Shown: piece after piece, positions 31,504 to 44,463 of the stretch
Layout of the letters: each line of letters opens with the position of its first letter
Numbering within the stretch: position 1 is the first letter of the stretch
Assembly: GCA_003820645.1 (NCBI GenBank)
Contig: RPOR01000010.1
Coordinates: forward strand, 1 to 55,104
Reading direction: 5' to 3'
DNA: 55,104 bases
DNA from: Betaproteobacteria bacterium
GTDB lineage: Bacteria > Pseudomonadota > Gammaproteobacteria > Burkholderiales > SG8-41
Notes under the pieces: generated by a model
Seen by the model: only the letters and a program-made list of their open reading frames with translations
The model's database searches: none
Told to the model about the DNA's origin: nothing
Position numbers and translations under genes: made by a program

Positions 31504-32742
31504 ATGAGCAAGATCAAGGAAAACAAGAAACTGGTGGTGGGCCTGGACATCGGCACATCGAAAATCGTTGCCATTGTCGCCGAGCTCAAGCCTGAAGGCG
31601 GGTTCGAAATCATCGGCATGGGCAGTCATCCGTCGCGCGGCTTGAAGAAAGGCGTGGTGGTCAACATCGAGACCACGGTGAACGCCATCCAGCGCGCATT
31701 GGAAGAGGCGGAGCTGATGGCCGACTGCAAGATCCGCGAGGTCTACACGGGTATCGCCGGCAATCATATCAAGAGCTTCAATTCGCAGGGCATGGTCGCG
31801 ATCAAGGACAAGGAGGTCGCGCAGATGGACATCGATCGGGTGATCGAGACCGCCAAGGCGGTGCAGATCCCGAACGACCAGCAGATCCTGCACGTGCTTA
31901 ACCAGGAATTCATCATTGATGGCCAGGAAGATGTGCGCGAGCCGCTGGGCATGTCGGGCGTGCGGCTCGAAGTCAAGGTGCACATCGTCACCGGCGCGGT
32001 ATCGGCGGCGCAGAACATTATCAAGTGTGTGCGTCGCTGCGGTCTGGAGGTCAACGACCTGATCCTGCAGCCACTGGCTTCATCGGTTGCCGTGCTATCG
32101 GAGGACGAAAAGGATCTGGGCGTGTGCCTGGTCGATATCGGCGGCGGCACGACTGACATGGCGGTGTTTACCCACGGTGCAATCCGCCATACCGCGGTGA
32201 TCCCGATCGCCGGTGACCAGATCACCAACGACATTGCGATGGCATTGCGTACGCCGACCAAGGATGCCGAGGACATCAAGCAGCGTTTCGGCTGCGCGCT
32301 GTCACAGCTGGCCGATCCGCAGGAAATGGTCGACGTACCCGGTGTCGGTGATCGCAGTTCCCGCCAGCTCTCAAGGAAGACGCTGGCCGAGGTCATCGAG
32401 CCCCGTGTCGAGGAACTCTATTCGCTGGTACAGGCGGAATTGCGCCGCAGCGGCTATGAAGAACTGCTGTCCTCGGGTGTGGTGCTGACGGGTGGGTCCA
32501 GCGCGATGCAGGGCATGGTCGAACTCGGCGAGGAAATTTTCCACATGCCGGTGCGAATTGGCCTGCCGCAGTACACGGGCGGTCTCGCGGAGGTGGTGCG
32601 CAGCACCCGCTATGCGACCGGCGTGGGTTTGCTGATTGCCGGGGCCGACGAGCATCGCCAGCGCGATGCCGCGCGGATGCATGTCAACAGTTTCCAGCAG
32701 GTGATGGAGCGGATGAAGAACTGGTTCACGGGAAATTTCTGA
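31504..32742 (+). CDS. ftsA: Cell division protein FtsA
   Basis: LVVGLDIGTSKIVAIVAEL; DIGGGTTDMAVFTHG; GVVLTGGSSAMQGMVELGEEIFHMPVRIG. Confidence 0.96.
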   Translation: MSKIKENKKLVVGLDIGTSKIVAIVAELKPEGGFEIIGMGSHPSRGLKKGVVVNIETTVNAIQRALEEAELMADCKIREVYTGIAGNHIKSFNSQGMVAIKDKEVAQMDIDRVIETAKAVQIPNDQQILHVLNQEFIIDGQEDVREPLGMSGVRLEVKVHIVTGAVSAAQNIIKCVRRCGLEVNDLILQPLASSVAVLSEDEKDLGVCLVDIGGGTTDMAVFTHGAIRHTAVIPIAGDQITNDIAMALRTPTKDAEDIKQRFGCALSQLADPQEMVDVPGVGDRSSRQLSRKTLAEVIEPRVEELYSLVQAELRRSGYEELLSSGVVLTGGSSAMQGMVELGEEIFHMPVRIGLPQYTGGLAEVVRSTRYATGVGLLIAGADEHRQRDAARMHVNSFQQVMERMKNWFTGNF

Positions 32743-32828
32743 TTTTGAGGATGGCAGTGGCGGCTTGAGGATTTTTTTGAATTGCAGGATTTTTCAACAT
32801 TACTTTGTTTGCGGAAAAGGAGATTCAA

Positions 32829-33992
32829 ATGATCGAACTGATTGATGCACAGGCGCAGGAAGCAGTAATCAAGGTGATCGGGGTCGGCGGTTGCGGCGGT
32901 AACGCGGTGGATCACATGATCGTCCAGGGCGTGCAGGGCGTGGAGTTCATCTGCGCCAATACCGATGCCCAGGCGCTCAAGCGCAATCAGGCGAAGACCC
33001 AATTGCAGCTGGGCAGCGAGATCACCAAGGGGCTGGGCGCCGGCGCCAACCCCGAAGTCGGCCGGCAGGCGGCAATGGAGGATCGGGAGCGGATTGCCGA
33101 ATTGATATCCGGTGCCGACATGTTGTTCCTGACGGCGGGCATGGGCGGCGGGACCGGTACGGGCGCTGCGCCTATCGTGGCGGAGGTCGCCAAGGAACTG
33201 GGCATCCTGACGGTGGCCGTGGTGACCAAGCCGTTCGCCTTCGAAGGCAAGCGGCAGCGCGTGGCGCAGGAGGGGCTCGATGCGCTCGCCCAGCATGTTG
33301 ATTCGCTGATCGTGATTCCCAACGACAAGCTGATGCAGGTGCTGGGCAATTCGATCACGCTGGATGAGGCGTTCCGGGCGGCCAATGACGTGTTGCATGG
33401 TGCAGTGGCCGGCATTGCCGAAATCATCAGCTGTCCTGGCATGATCAACGTCGATTTCGCCGATGTGCGAACCGTGATGGCCGAGATGGGCATGGCGATG
33501 ATGGGATCGGGGAAAGCGGCTGGCATCGGGCGGGCGCGCGAAGCCGCCGAGCAGGCAGTGGCCTGCCCGCTGCTGGAGGACATCAATATTTCTGATGCGC
33601 GCGGCGTCCTGGTGAACATCTCGGCCAGCAAGGCGACCTTCCAGCTGCAAGAAATGTATGACGTCATGGAGACCATCAAGGCCTTTGCCGCCGATTCGGC
33701 GACGGTCATCGTCGGTACGGTCTACGACGAGAGCCTTGAGGATGGCCTGCGGGTGACCATCGTCGCCACCGGTCTCGGCAAGCCGCTGGCGCGACAGAAC
33801 GCAAAACCGATGATCGTGGTCGCGCAGAAGACGGGGACGGACAACATGGCAATGCACGAAGTCGACTACAACGCGCTCGAGCAGCCGGCCGTGATCCGCA
33901 GGCGCAACCGCGATGCGACGATCGAAGCGATGCGGCAGTCCGGCGTCGAGATGCTCGATATACCGGCGTTTTTGCGCAAGCAGGCTGACTGA
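32829..33992 (+). CDS. ftsZ: Cell division protein FtsZ
   Basis: IKVIGVGGCGGNAVDHMI; GMGGGTGTGAAPIVAEVAKELG (tubulin signature); C-terminal LDIPAFLRKQAD. Confidence 0.97.
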   Translation: MIELIDAQAQEAVIKVIGVGGCGGNAVDHMIVQGVQGVEFICANTDAQALKRNQAKTQLQLGSEITKGLGAGANPEVGRQAAMEDRERIAELISGADMLFLTAGMGGGTGTGAAPIVAEVAKELGILTVAVVTKPFAFEGKRQRVAQEGLDALAQHVDSLIVIPNDKLMQVLGNSITLDEAFRAANDVLHGAVAGIAEIISCPGMINVDFADVRTVMAEMGMAMMGSGKAAGIGRAREAAEQAVACPLLEDINISDARGVLVNISASKATFQLQEMYDVMETIKAFAADSATVIVGTVYDESLEDGLRVTIVATGLGKPLARQNAKPMIVVAQKTGTDNMAMHEVDYNALEQPAVIRRRNRDATIEAMRQSGVEMLDIPAFLRKQAD

Positions 33993-34143
33993 GCGCAGCA
34001 GGCGGGCGGCAGCGATGTTTGCTGCCGGACTGCGGGGCGGAGCGGCGCCTGTGCTGCGGTGCGGCATCGTGGTAAAATCGCCTCGTAGAAGAGAGTGTCA
34101 ACTGGACTAAAATGCCATTGCACAAGCAGCAGAACGGTTGAAC

Positions 34144-35055
34144 GTGATCAAACAACGCACGCTGAAAAACGTGATTGGCGCCACTGGTGTCGGTCTGCAT
34201 ACGGGCGAGAAGGTCCATCTGACCCTGCGCCCGGCGCAGCCGAATACCGGCATCGTGTTCCGGCGCACGGATCTCGAGCACCCCGTCGAGATCAAGGCCG
34301 ATCCGTACGCAGTCGGTGATACCCGGCTGTCGTCCTGCCTGGAAAAAGACGGTGTGCGCGTGCAGACGGTGGAGCACCTGATGTCGGCGCTGGCCGGGTT
34401 GGGTGTCGACAATGTCGTGGTGGATGTTACGGCGCCGGAAGTGCCGATCATGGATGGCAGTGCCGGCCCGTTCGTGTTTCTGCTGCAGTCGGCGGGAATC
34501 GAGGAGCAGGACGCTCAGAAGAAGTTCATCCGTATCCTCAAGCCGGTCGAGGTGCGGGACGGCGACAAGTGGGTGCGGTTCGATCCGTACAACGGGTTCC
34601 GGCTGGAACTGGCGCTTGACTATGTGCATCCGGTGTTCGAAGCAAGTGCGCAGTCGGTGGTGGTTGACTTCGCAACAACGCTCTATGTGAAGGAAGTGGC
34701 ACGGGCGCGCACGTTCGGCTTCATGCAGGACGTTGAAAGCATGCGTTCCCAGGGGCTGGCGCTGGGCGGCAGCCTCGACAACGCCATCGTCATGGACGAG
34801 TTCCGCGTCCTCAATACCGACGGCCTGCGTTACGACAATGAGTTCGTCAAACACAAGGTGCTCGATGCCATCGGTGATCTGTATCTGCTCGGACATCCGC
34901 TGATCGGCGCGTTCAGTGGCCATAAATCGGGCCATGGAATGAACAACCGCCTGTTGCGGCATCTGCTGGAGCAGGCCGAGGCCTGGGAGTTTGTCAGTTT
35001 TGACCGCACCGAAGACGCACCGCCCGTCCTCGCCTGGCAGCCGCAGACGGCCTGA
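34144..35055 (+). CDS. lpxC: UDP-3-O-acyl-N-acetylglucosamine deacetylase
   Basis: [59 protein letters not shown]. Confidence 0.96.
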   Translation: MIKQRTLKNVIGATGVGLHTGEKVHLTLRPAQPNTGIVFRRTDLEHPVEIKADPYAVGDTRLSSCLEKDGVRVQTVEHLMSALAGLGVDNVVVDVTAPEVPIMDGSAGPFVFLLQSAGIEEQDAQKKFIRILKPVEVRDGDKWVRFDPYNGFRLELALDYVHPVFEASAQSVVVDFATTLYVKEVARARTFGFMQDVESMRSQGLALGGSLDNAIVMDEFRVLNTDGLRYDNEFVKHKVLDAIGDLYLLGHPLIGAFSGHKSGHGMNNRLLRHLLEQAEAWEFVSFDRTEDAPPVLAWQPQTA

Positions 35056-35100
35056 TCAGCGGCCGGACGGCACACCAGCGGCTGACTTCCGGGATTATTG

Positions 35101-35286
35101 ATGCTGCTGCTCCGTCTGGTCGGGATCCTTGCGTTGATCTCGATTGGCGTTTCGCTGGCGCTGTACGTGGTTACCCGCGATCGGCGCTACCTGCGTCTGG
35201 CCTGGCGGATTTTCCTGGTCATGCTGGCCTTTGTGCTGTTACTGATGGCGTTCTACGCCGCGGAGCGCCTGTTGCTGGTGGTGTAA
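35101..35286 (+). CDS. Small hydrophobic membrane protein
   Basis: 61-aa two-TM-like protein MLLLRLVGILALISIGVSLALYVVTRDRRYLRLAWRIFLVMLAFVLLLMAFYAAERLLLVV. Confidence 0.65.
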   Translation: MLLLRLVGILALISIGVSLALYVVTRDRRYLRLAWRIFLVMLAFVLLLMAFYAAERLLLVV

Positions 35287-35309
35287 AAGGCTCGACTAAT
35301 TCGCACCGA

Positions 35310-35750
35310 TCAACGGCTGCGCCGTTGTCTTGCGACAAACTTTGCCAGTGCCAGGCGCAGGCCCGGATCCGTGACCCGCTGCGCAAGCTTTTCAAAATCA
35401 TCAATTAAATCAATGGGTATTGGTGATTTTTCGACCTGAACTCGCGGCGCCCGGCTGGCGCCCCCAACTTGAACTTGCACCCGAATTCCAGTAACCTGCG
35501 CCCTCTGCTTTTGCAGATTCTTGAGCAGTCGGGGTGCCAGCTGACGCAGTTTGGCCGCGATTGCACCGTTGTCTGCCGCGATGACCAGCATGCCGTCTTG
35601 GTTACTGACCACACGGCTCGCTTGGGCCAGATCAGGGGGCGCGCAGACCGAATAAAGCTGTTGCAGCGCAGCGATGCGCTGGGTTGCCTGGGTCAGCGCC
35701 GTCAAGCCCGCAGTATCACTAATTAGGGCGCTGAGTTTGCGGGTAGGCAT
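35310..35750 (-). CDS. dciA: DUF721/DciA family protein
   Basis: LTQATQRIAALQQLYSVCAPPDLAQASRVVSNQDGMLVIAADNGAIAAKLRQLAPRLLKNLQ; placed between lpxC and an M23 peptidase/secA. Confidence 0.75.
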   Translation of the reverse strand: MPTRKLSALISDTAGLTALTQATQRIAALQQLYSVCAPPDLAQASRVVSNQDGMLVIAADNGAIAAKLRQLAPRLLKNLQKQRAQVTGIRVQVQVGGASRAPRVQVEKSPIPIDLIDDFEKLAQRVTDPGLRLALAKFVARQRRSR

Positions 35751-35769
35751 GGCCGAAGGGAGAGTAACG

Positions 35770-36687
35770 GTGAATATTATTCTGGTTTCAGAAAAACTGC
35801 CAAAAGCGTGGACCATTACGCTGGGCTGGCCGCACCTGGCGGGGTCTGTTGTGCTGATGCTGACGCTGGTGCTGACGCTGGCCGGGGCGCTCAACTACGG
35901 GATTCTGCGTTTTGCCGCCGAACTGAACATTCCCTACGTCAAGGATATGCTGGTTTCCATCCATCAACAGCAGCAGGAAAAAAACCAGTCATATTTGCAG
36001 GATAACCTGAATGCGATGGCGGTCCGGCTGGGGCAGATGCAGGCCCAGTTGCTGCGCCTGGACACTCTCGGCGAACGTCTGGCCAGGCTGGCCGGTTTCA
36101 AACCGCAGGACCTGATGTTCAACGAGGTTCCGGGCCGCGGCGGCGCGATTTCGTCAGTGCCGAGCCAGAATCTTTCCCTCGGTGATTTTACCAGCCAGAT
36201 TGACCTGCTGACCCGGCAGCTTGAAGACCGGGGTGACAAGCTTGGCCTGTTGGAGTCGATGTTCACGCTCGAGAGCGCCAGAAAAAAACTGACGCCGACC
36301 AAGCTCCCTGTCGAGGGCGGCTGGTATTCGTCCAACTACGGCTGGCGCATTGATCCGTTCACCGGACAGCGGGCGTTTCATGAGGGGATAGACTTCATGG
36401 CGGAGGAGGGTACCCCTATCCATGCTGCTGCTGCCGGCGTCGTGGTGTACTCAGGTTTTCACCCTCAATATGGTAATATGATCGAGGTTGATCACGGCAA
36501 TGATCTGATCTCGCGGTACGCGCATGCAGCGAGGCGCCTGGTGAAGGTCGGTGACGTGGTACTGCGTGGTTCCCGGATCGCCGATGTTGGAAGAACCGGG
36601 CGCGCAACAGGTGCACATCTGCATTTTGAAGTGCGCCAGCGTGGTGCCGCGCGTAACCCCGCGCAGTTTCTGCAATTGCCCGGCTGA
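35770..36687 (+). CDS. M23 family metallopeptidase
   Basis: SNYGWRIDPFTGQRAFHEGIDFMAEEGTPIHAAAAGVVVYSGFHPQYGNMIEVDHGNDLISRYAH...HLHFEVR; GTG start. Confidence 0.92.
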   Translation: MNIILVSEKLPKAWTITLGWPHLAGSVVLMLTLVLTLAGALNYGILRFAAELNIPYVKDMLVSIHQQQQEKNQSYLQDNLNAMAVRLGQMQAQLLRLDTLGERLARLAGFKPQDLMFNEVPGRGGAISSVPSQNLSLGDFTSQIDLLTRQLEDRGDKLGLLESMFTLESARKKLTPTKLPVEGGWYSSNYGWRIDPFTGQRAFHEGIDFMAEEGTPIHAAAAGVVVYSGFHPQYGNMIEVDHGNDLISRYAHAARRLVKVGDVVLRGSRIADVGRTGRATGAHLHFEVRQRGAARNPAQFLQLPG

Positions 36688-36714
36688 TCGGCAGCACTGA
36701 GCGCAAGAATTGCA

Positions 36715-36741
36715 GGGGTGGGATTATCCCACCCCTTTTTT
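36715..36741 (+). terminator. Intrinsic-terminator-like hairpin immediately upstream of secA
   Basis: GGGGTGGGA-TTA-TCCCACCCC followed by TTTTTT; perfect 9-bp stem, 13 nt before the secA ATG. Confidence 0.7.
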
Positions 36742-36754
36742 ATTCAGGAAGTCC

Positions 36755-39574
<2,820 letters not shown>

Positions 39575-39578
39575 CGCC

Positions 39579-40817
39579 ATGCCCGTCAACCTGAGCGCCC
39601 CGGATCCACGGACCCTGTTGCCGGTTGCCGGCGTGACGCTGGGTATCGCGCAGGCAGGAATCCGCAAGGCGGGGCGCAAGGACCTGTTGCTGATTCGGCT
39701 CGACGAAGGCGCGCGAGTGGCCGGTGTGTTTACGCGAAACCGGTTTTGCGCAGCACCGGTCGTGGTGTGCCGGCAGCATTTGTCGATGATCGATCCCGGG
39801 CACGGCGTGCGGGCTTTGGTGATCAACACCGGGGTGGCCAATGCCGGTACCGGCAAGGACGGCCTTGCCCGCGCGCGGCAGACCTGCACTGAGGCGGCGC
39901 AGCTGCTCGGCGGCACTGCGGCGCAGGTGCTGCCTTTCTCGACCGGCGTCATCATGGAGCCGTTGCCGGTGGAACGCATCGTCGCCGGTTTGCCGCAATG
40001 CATCGCGGCGCTCAAGGCCAATGCCTGGGGTGAGGCTGCCGAGGCGATCATGACCACCGACACCATACCCAAGGCTGTCTGCCGCCAGTTCCAGATTGCC
40101 GGCGCGACGATCACGATTACCGGCATTGCCAAGGGTGCGGGCATGATTCATCCCGACATGGCGACGATGCTCGGTTTTATCGCGACGGATGCTGCGGTCA
40201 GCCAGCCGCTGGTGAAGTCCGCCGTGGCCTATGCGGCGCAACGCTCATTCAACTGCATTACCGTGGATGGCGACACCTCGACCAATGACAGTTTCATGCT
40301 GATCGCCACGGGCAGGGCCGCCATGCCCGAGATCGTTGACGCGAAAAGCACTGAATACGCCGCATTTCGCGATGCGGTGACCGCGGTAGCAATCCAACTG
40401 GCACAGGCCATCGTGCGTGATGGCGAAGGTGCGACCAAGTTCATCACCGTCAAAGTGGAATCCGGACGCGACGCGGACGAGTGCCGCAAGGTTGCGCTGG
40501 CGATCGCGCATTCGCCGCTGATCAAAACCGCGTTCTTCGCATCGGACCCGAATCTCGGCCGCATACTGGCTGCCATCGGTTATGCGGGAATTGCCGATCT
40601 CGAGGTCGAAGGCATCGAACTTTATCTCGACGATGTGCTGGTTGCCGAGCACGGCGGGCGCAGTCCCGCCTATCGCGAGGCCGACGGTCAACGCGTGATG
40701 CAGCAGCCGGAAATCACCGTGCGCGTGGTACTCAACCGCGGCAAGGCGGCCACCGCGATCTGGACCTGTGACCTGTCGCATGATTACGTCAGCATCAACG
40801 CCGACTACAGAAGCTAA
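39579..40817 (+). CDS. argJ: Bifunctional glutamate N-acetyltransferase/amino-acid N-acetyltransferase
   Basis: [58 protein letters not shown]. Confidence 0.96.
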   Translation: MPVNLSAPDPRTLLPVAGVTLGIAQAGIRKAGRKDLLLIRLDEGARVAGVFTRNRFCAAPVVVCRQHLSMIDPGHGVRALVINTGVANAGTGKDGLARARQTCTEAAQLLGGTAAQVLPFSTGVIMEPLPVERIVAGLPQCIAALKANAWGEAAEAIMTTDTIPKAVCRQFQIAGATITITGIAKGAGMIHPDMATMLGFIATDAAVSQPLVKSAVAYAAQRSFNCITVDGDTSTNDSFMLIATGRAAMPEIVDAKSTEYAAFRDAVTAVAIQLAQAIVRDGEGATKFITVKVESGRDADECRKVALAIAHSPLIKTAFFASDPNLGRILAAIGYAGIADLEVEGIELYLDDVLVAEHGGRSPAYREADGQRVMQQPEITVRVVLNRGKAATAIWTCDLSHDYVSINADYRS

Positions 40818-40840
40818 ATTCTTAAATAAATCAATAAGAT

Positions 40841-41749
40841 ATGAGGGTTCCCCGGCCATCGAAACCCGCGCCGCTGCCAGAGGTGGTTGACCTGGTCGCG
40901 CGTGCCGAAACGCTGCTGGCGCGGATCGAACTTCTGCTGCCGGCCCCGCCGGCCGCCGTCGACTGGAAGGCGTCGATCGCGTTCCGCTGGCGCAAAAAGG
41001 CCGCGCAGCAGGCGCTGGAGCCGATATACCAGGTGCACCGGATCGATTTGCGCGATCTGCAGGGCATAGACGAGCAGAAGAATCGTGTCGAGGCGAACAC
41101 CCGCCAGTTCGTCGACGGCTATCCGGCAAACAATGTGCTGCTCACTGGCGCACGCGGCACCGGCAAGTCTTCGCTGATCAAGGCGCTGCTGAACAAATAC
41201 GCACCGCGCGGCCTGCGGTTGATCGAAGTCGAGAAGCGCGATCTGACGGATCTGCCGGACATCGTCGAACTGATCCATGCGCGGCCGGAGCGTTTCATCC
41301 TGTACTGCGATGATCTGTCGTTCGAAGCGGACGAGCCGGGCTACAAGGCGCTGAAGGTGGTGCTTGACGGCTCGGTTGCTGCCGCCTCGGAAAACTGCCT
41401 GATCTACGCGACGTCGAACCGGCGCCATCTGATGCCGGAGTTCATGCACGAAAACCTCGAGTATCAGCATGTCGGCGAGGAAATCCACCCGGGTGAGACC
41501 AGCGAAGAGAAGGTTTCGCTGTCAGAGCGTTTCGGGCTGTGGGTGTCGTTCTATCCGTTCGACCAGGACGAATATCTGCGCATCGTTCACGTCTGGCTCG
41601 CGCATTTCAAGATCACGGGCAGCAAGAGCCGTGAAGTCGAGCATGCCGCGCTGCAGTGGGCGCTGGCGCGCGGATCGCGCAGCGGCCGGGTGGCTTGGCA
41701 GTTCGCGCGTGACTGGGCAGGTCGTACCCGTTTGGCGCGGCGCAAGTAA
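40841..41749 (+). CDS. DUF815-type AAA ATPase
   Basis: NVLLTGARGTGKSSLIKALLNKY Walker A; FILYCDDLSFEADEPGYKALKVVLDGS; ATSNRRHLMPE. Confidence 0.87.
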   Translation: MRVPRPSKPAPLPEVVDLVARAETLLARIELLLPAPPAAVDWKASIAFRWRKKAAQQALEPIYQVHRIDLRDLQGIDEQKNRVEANTRQFVDGYPANNVLLTGARGTGKSSLIKALLNKYAPRGLRLIEVEKRDLTDLPDIVELIHARPERFILYCDDLSFEADEPGYKALKVVLDGSVAAASENCLIYATSNRRHLMPEFMHENLEYQHVGEEIHPGETSEEKVSLSERFGLWVSFYPFDQDEYLRIVHVWLAHFKITGSKSREVEHAALQWALARGSRSGRVAWQFARDWAGRTRLARRK

Positions 41750-41754
41750 TCCTG

Positions 41755-42726
41755 ATGGCTGAGTCGCCGGCCGGACGCCGTCGCGTTGCGGTCGTTGCCG
41801 CGGTGCTGCAGCGGTCAGACGGCCGTTTCCTGCTGGCCCAGCGCCCCCCGGGCAAGGCTTATGCGGGGTACTGGGAGTTTCCCGGCGGCAAGGTTGAAGA
41901 CGGCGAATCTCCGCTTGACGCACTGTCGCGCGAACTTCACGAAGAGCTGGGCATCGATGTCCGCACGGCTTATCCCTGGATCATCCGCGAATTTGATTAT
42001 CCGCATGCCGCGGTGCGGCTGCATTTTTTCCGGGTGCGCACCTGGCATGGCGAACTGCACGGCCGCGAGGGTCAGGCATTCGCCTGGCAGCGGCTCGGTG
42101 CGATCGACGTCGCACCATTGTTGCCGGCGAACGGGCCGATTCTGAAAGCGCTGGCATTGCCTGAAATCTATGGCATCACCGGTTTTTCCGAAGCAGGCCG
42201 AGTTCGCGCCATGGAGGCGGTCAGCGGCGCACTCCAGCGCGGGCTGCGCCTGCTGCAGGTGCGCGGCAAGGACTGGCAGCCCGCGGCCTTCCGTCGTTTT
42301 GCCGGCGACATTGTTGAACTCGGCCACGCGAGTCGCGCCCGAGTGCTGATCAACGCCGATACGCTGCTGGCCCGTGCCGTGGGCGCTGACGGCGTGCATC
42401 TCACGGCACAACAGTTGCAGGAAACCACGACCCGCCCGGATTTCGCGCTGGTCGGTGCTTCGTGCCATAACGCCGCGGAAATTGCCAAGGCAGAGCAGCT
42501 GGGTGTCGATTTCGCAGTGCTCGGACCGGTGCTGCCCACGCCCACGCATCCTGGCGCAGCACTGCTGGGTTGGGAGGGGTTTCGGCGGCTCGCGATGAAC
42601 CGGGGGATTCCGCTGTTTGCGCTGGGGGGGCTGCAGCCGGCCGACCACGACCGGGCGCTGGCCTGTGGCGCCCATGGTCTGGCCATGATCCGTGGCGCCT
42701 GGCCGCCGTCCGGCATCTCCGAATGA
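41755..42726 (+). CDS. Nudix hydrolase (MutT-like) fused to thiamine-phosphate-synthase-like domain
   Basis: Nudix box GGKVEDGESPLDALSRELHEELGI; C-terminal ThiE-like LLQVRGKDW...VLINADTLLARAVGADGVHL...VGASCHNAAEI...LGPVLPTPTHPGA. Confidence 0.9.
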   Translation: MAESPAGRRRVAVVAAVLQRSDGRFLLAQRPPGKAYAGYWEFPGGKVEDGESPLDALSRELHEELGIDVRTAYPWIIREFDYPHAAVRLHFFRVRTWHGELHGREGQAFAWQRLGAIDVAPLLPANGPILKALALPEIYGITGFSEAGRVRAMEAVSGALQRGLRLLQVRGKDWQPAAFRRFAGDIVELGHASRARVLINADTLLARAVGADGVHLTAQQLQETTTRPDFALVGASCHNAAEIAKAEQLGVDFAVLGPVLPTPTHPGAALLGWEGFRRLAMNRGIPLFALGGLQPADHDRALACGAHGLAMIRGAWPPSGISE

Positions 42727-42773
42727 ACTGCTTCGCGGCATGACCGCCGCGTCGCGCGGCGTCCGCGAACCCC

Positions 42774-42983
42774 CTAATTCGGTCTCGGTGTGATGCCCTC
42801 GCCGCTTTCGTCCGAAAGGTCGGCGTCGTCGGACTCGGCGACTGGCACGCGGTAGCGTTCGGTTGCCCACGCGCCGAGATCAATCATCTTGCAGCGTTCC
42901 GAGCAGAACGGACGAAACCGATTGTCGGGATCCCACGGAGCGCTGGTTCCGCAGGTCGGGCAGGCGACAAACCGCGTCTTCAT
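42774..42983 (-). CDS. yacG: DNA gyrase inhibitor YacG
   Basis: [40 protein letters not shown]. Confidence 0.93.
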   Translation of the reverse strand: MKTRFVACPTCGTSAPWDPDNRFRPFCSERCKMIDLGAWATERYRVPVAESDDADLSDESGEGITPRPN

Positions 42984-42986
42984 GGT

Positions 42987-43742
42987 TCAGAGATTGCAGA
43001 AAGTCAGCTCGAATTCGACATCGCTATCCGATGCCTTGGGGCGCTGTATGCCTTCCTGCGTCGTGAAGCGGATGTTCAGCGCGTACTTGTTGGCGCTGAT
43101 CTCCGGGATGCAGGCATAATCACCGGACAAGCGGATGCGCAGCATCTGCGCCATGCGTCCTGCCATCATCTGCTGATAGATACCCTGCTGCGCAGTCTGC
43201 GGAGAGGTCTTGCCGCTCTCGCGCAACAGTCGCAGCACGATGCTGATCGCGTCGCGGGTGGGCAGGAAAGGCGCGAGCCATTGCTGCAGATCGTGCCGGC
43301 GCTGATCAGTGCTCTGCTGCAGCCAGTAGTGATACGAGGGCAGATCAAATTCGCACAAGCCGCCCGGGATGCCGGTGCGCTGCTTGATGCTCATCAACCA
43401 CTCGTTGTCGCGCAGTTCCTGGCCAACCTTGCCCGAAGTCTGGTACAGGCGCGACGCCGCCTGGTCGATCTGCCACAGCACGTTATCCAGTGCTTCTTCG
43501 GAGATGTCGGGATTGTCGCGCAGCGCTTCGAGCGTCTGCTTCTGCCGTTCCAGTTCCTGCAGCAGGTCGGATTTGAGGTCGGCGCGGCTGGCTACTTCGA
43601 GGATCTCGAAAATCAGCAGCAGGGCGACATGATGCTCGGGGGCATCGGTGCGTCCGTGAAAATACTCGATGCGCTCGAAGAGATCCTCCAGGCGCAGCAA
43701 CGTGCGCACGCGCTCGCTAAGTGGATGCTCGTAGACAATCAC
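42987..43742 (-). CDS. zapD: Cell division protein ZapD
   Basis: IVYEHPLSERVRTLLRLEDLFERI...CEFDLPSYHYWLQQ; adjacent to yacG and coaE. Confidence 0.93.
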   Translation of the reverse strand: MIVYEHPLSERVRTLLRLEDLFERIEYFHGRTDAPEHHVALLLIFEILEVASRADLKSDLLQELERQKQTLEALRDNPDISEEALDNVLWQIDQAASRLYQTSGKVGQELRDNEWLMSIKQRTGIPGGLCEFDLPSYHYWLQQSTDQRRHDLQQWLAPFLPTRDAISIVLRLLRESGKTSPQTAQQGIYQQMMAGRMAQMLRIRLSGDYACIPEISANKYALNIRFTTQEGIQRPKASDSDVEFELTFCNL

Positions 43743-43836
43743 GCCCGGTGCGCCCGCAGAAATAGGGTTGAATTCCAGTTGCCGGAGTATCGGACAAAAA
43801 CCAGAAAAAATAAAGGCTTAATGCCGCCCGTCCCGA

Positions 43837-44460
43837 TCATCCCTGCTCCTTCGATGCGGCACCTGCTGCCATTGTCAGATAGCGCTGATGGAGCACGGTG
43901 ACCTGATGGCGCAGATGTGCCATGTCGCCATCGTTGCGGATGATGTCATCGGCGCCGGCCAGCCGCTGCTGGCGCGGCAGCTGCGCGGCCATGATGGCGC
44001 GGACCGCTTCCTCGGTGATCTGGCTTCTCTGCCGGGCGCGAATGATCTGCAGCGATTCGTCGCAATCGATGACCAGCACGCGCTGAATCAGGTCGCGATA
44101 GCCGCCGGTTTCGAGCAGCAACGGTACGACCAGCAGCACATATGGCGCGGCGGACTGCGCGACTTGGTGGCGGGCGTGCTCGCGGATTCGCGGATGCAGG
44201 ATACTCTCGAGTTGTTTTCGCGCCTGCGGATTTGCGAATACCAGACGGCGCATGACGGCTCGGTCCAGACTCCCGTCCGCAGCGACGACGCTGTCACCGA
44301 AGGCCTCAATGATCGCCGGCATCGCGCTGCCGCCAACGCCAGTAATTTCATGGGAGATCGCATCGGTGTCGACGATCCCTGCTCCCAGTTCGCCAAACAT
44401 CGAAGCCGCGCGCGACTTGCCGGAGCCGATGCCGCCGGTGACGCCAACGCAGAACGGCAT
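43837..44460 (-). CDS. coaE: Dephospho-CoA kinase
   Basis: GVTGGIGSGKSRAASMFGELGAGIVDTDAISHEIT; LLVVPLLLETGGYRDLIQRVLVIDCDE. Confidence 0.95.
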   Translation of the reverse strand: MPFCVGVTGGIGSGKSRAASMFGELGAGIVDTDAISHEITGVGGSAMPAIIEAFGDSVVAADGSLDRAVMRRLVFANPQARKQLESILHPRIREHARHQVAQSAAPYVLLVVPLLLETGGYRDLIQRVLVIDCDESLQIIRARQRSQITEEAVRAIMAAQLPRQQRLAGADDIIRNDGDMAHLRHQVTVLHQRYLTMAAGAASKEQG

Positions 44461-44463
44461 GGT

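Noticed and set aside
34000-34070. Hairpin CGGCAG-N9-CTGCCG between ftsZ and lpxC
   Set aside because: Short stem, no U-tract; too weak to call a terminator.
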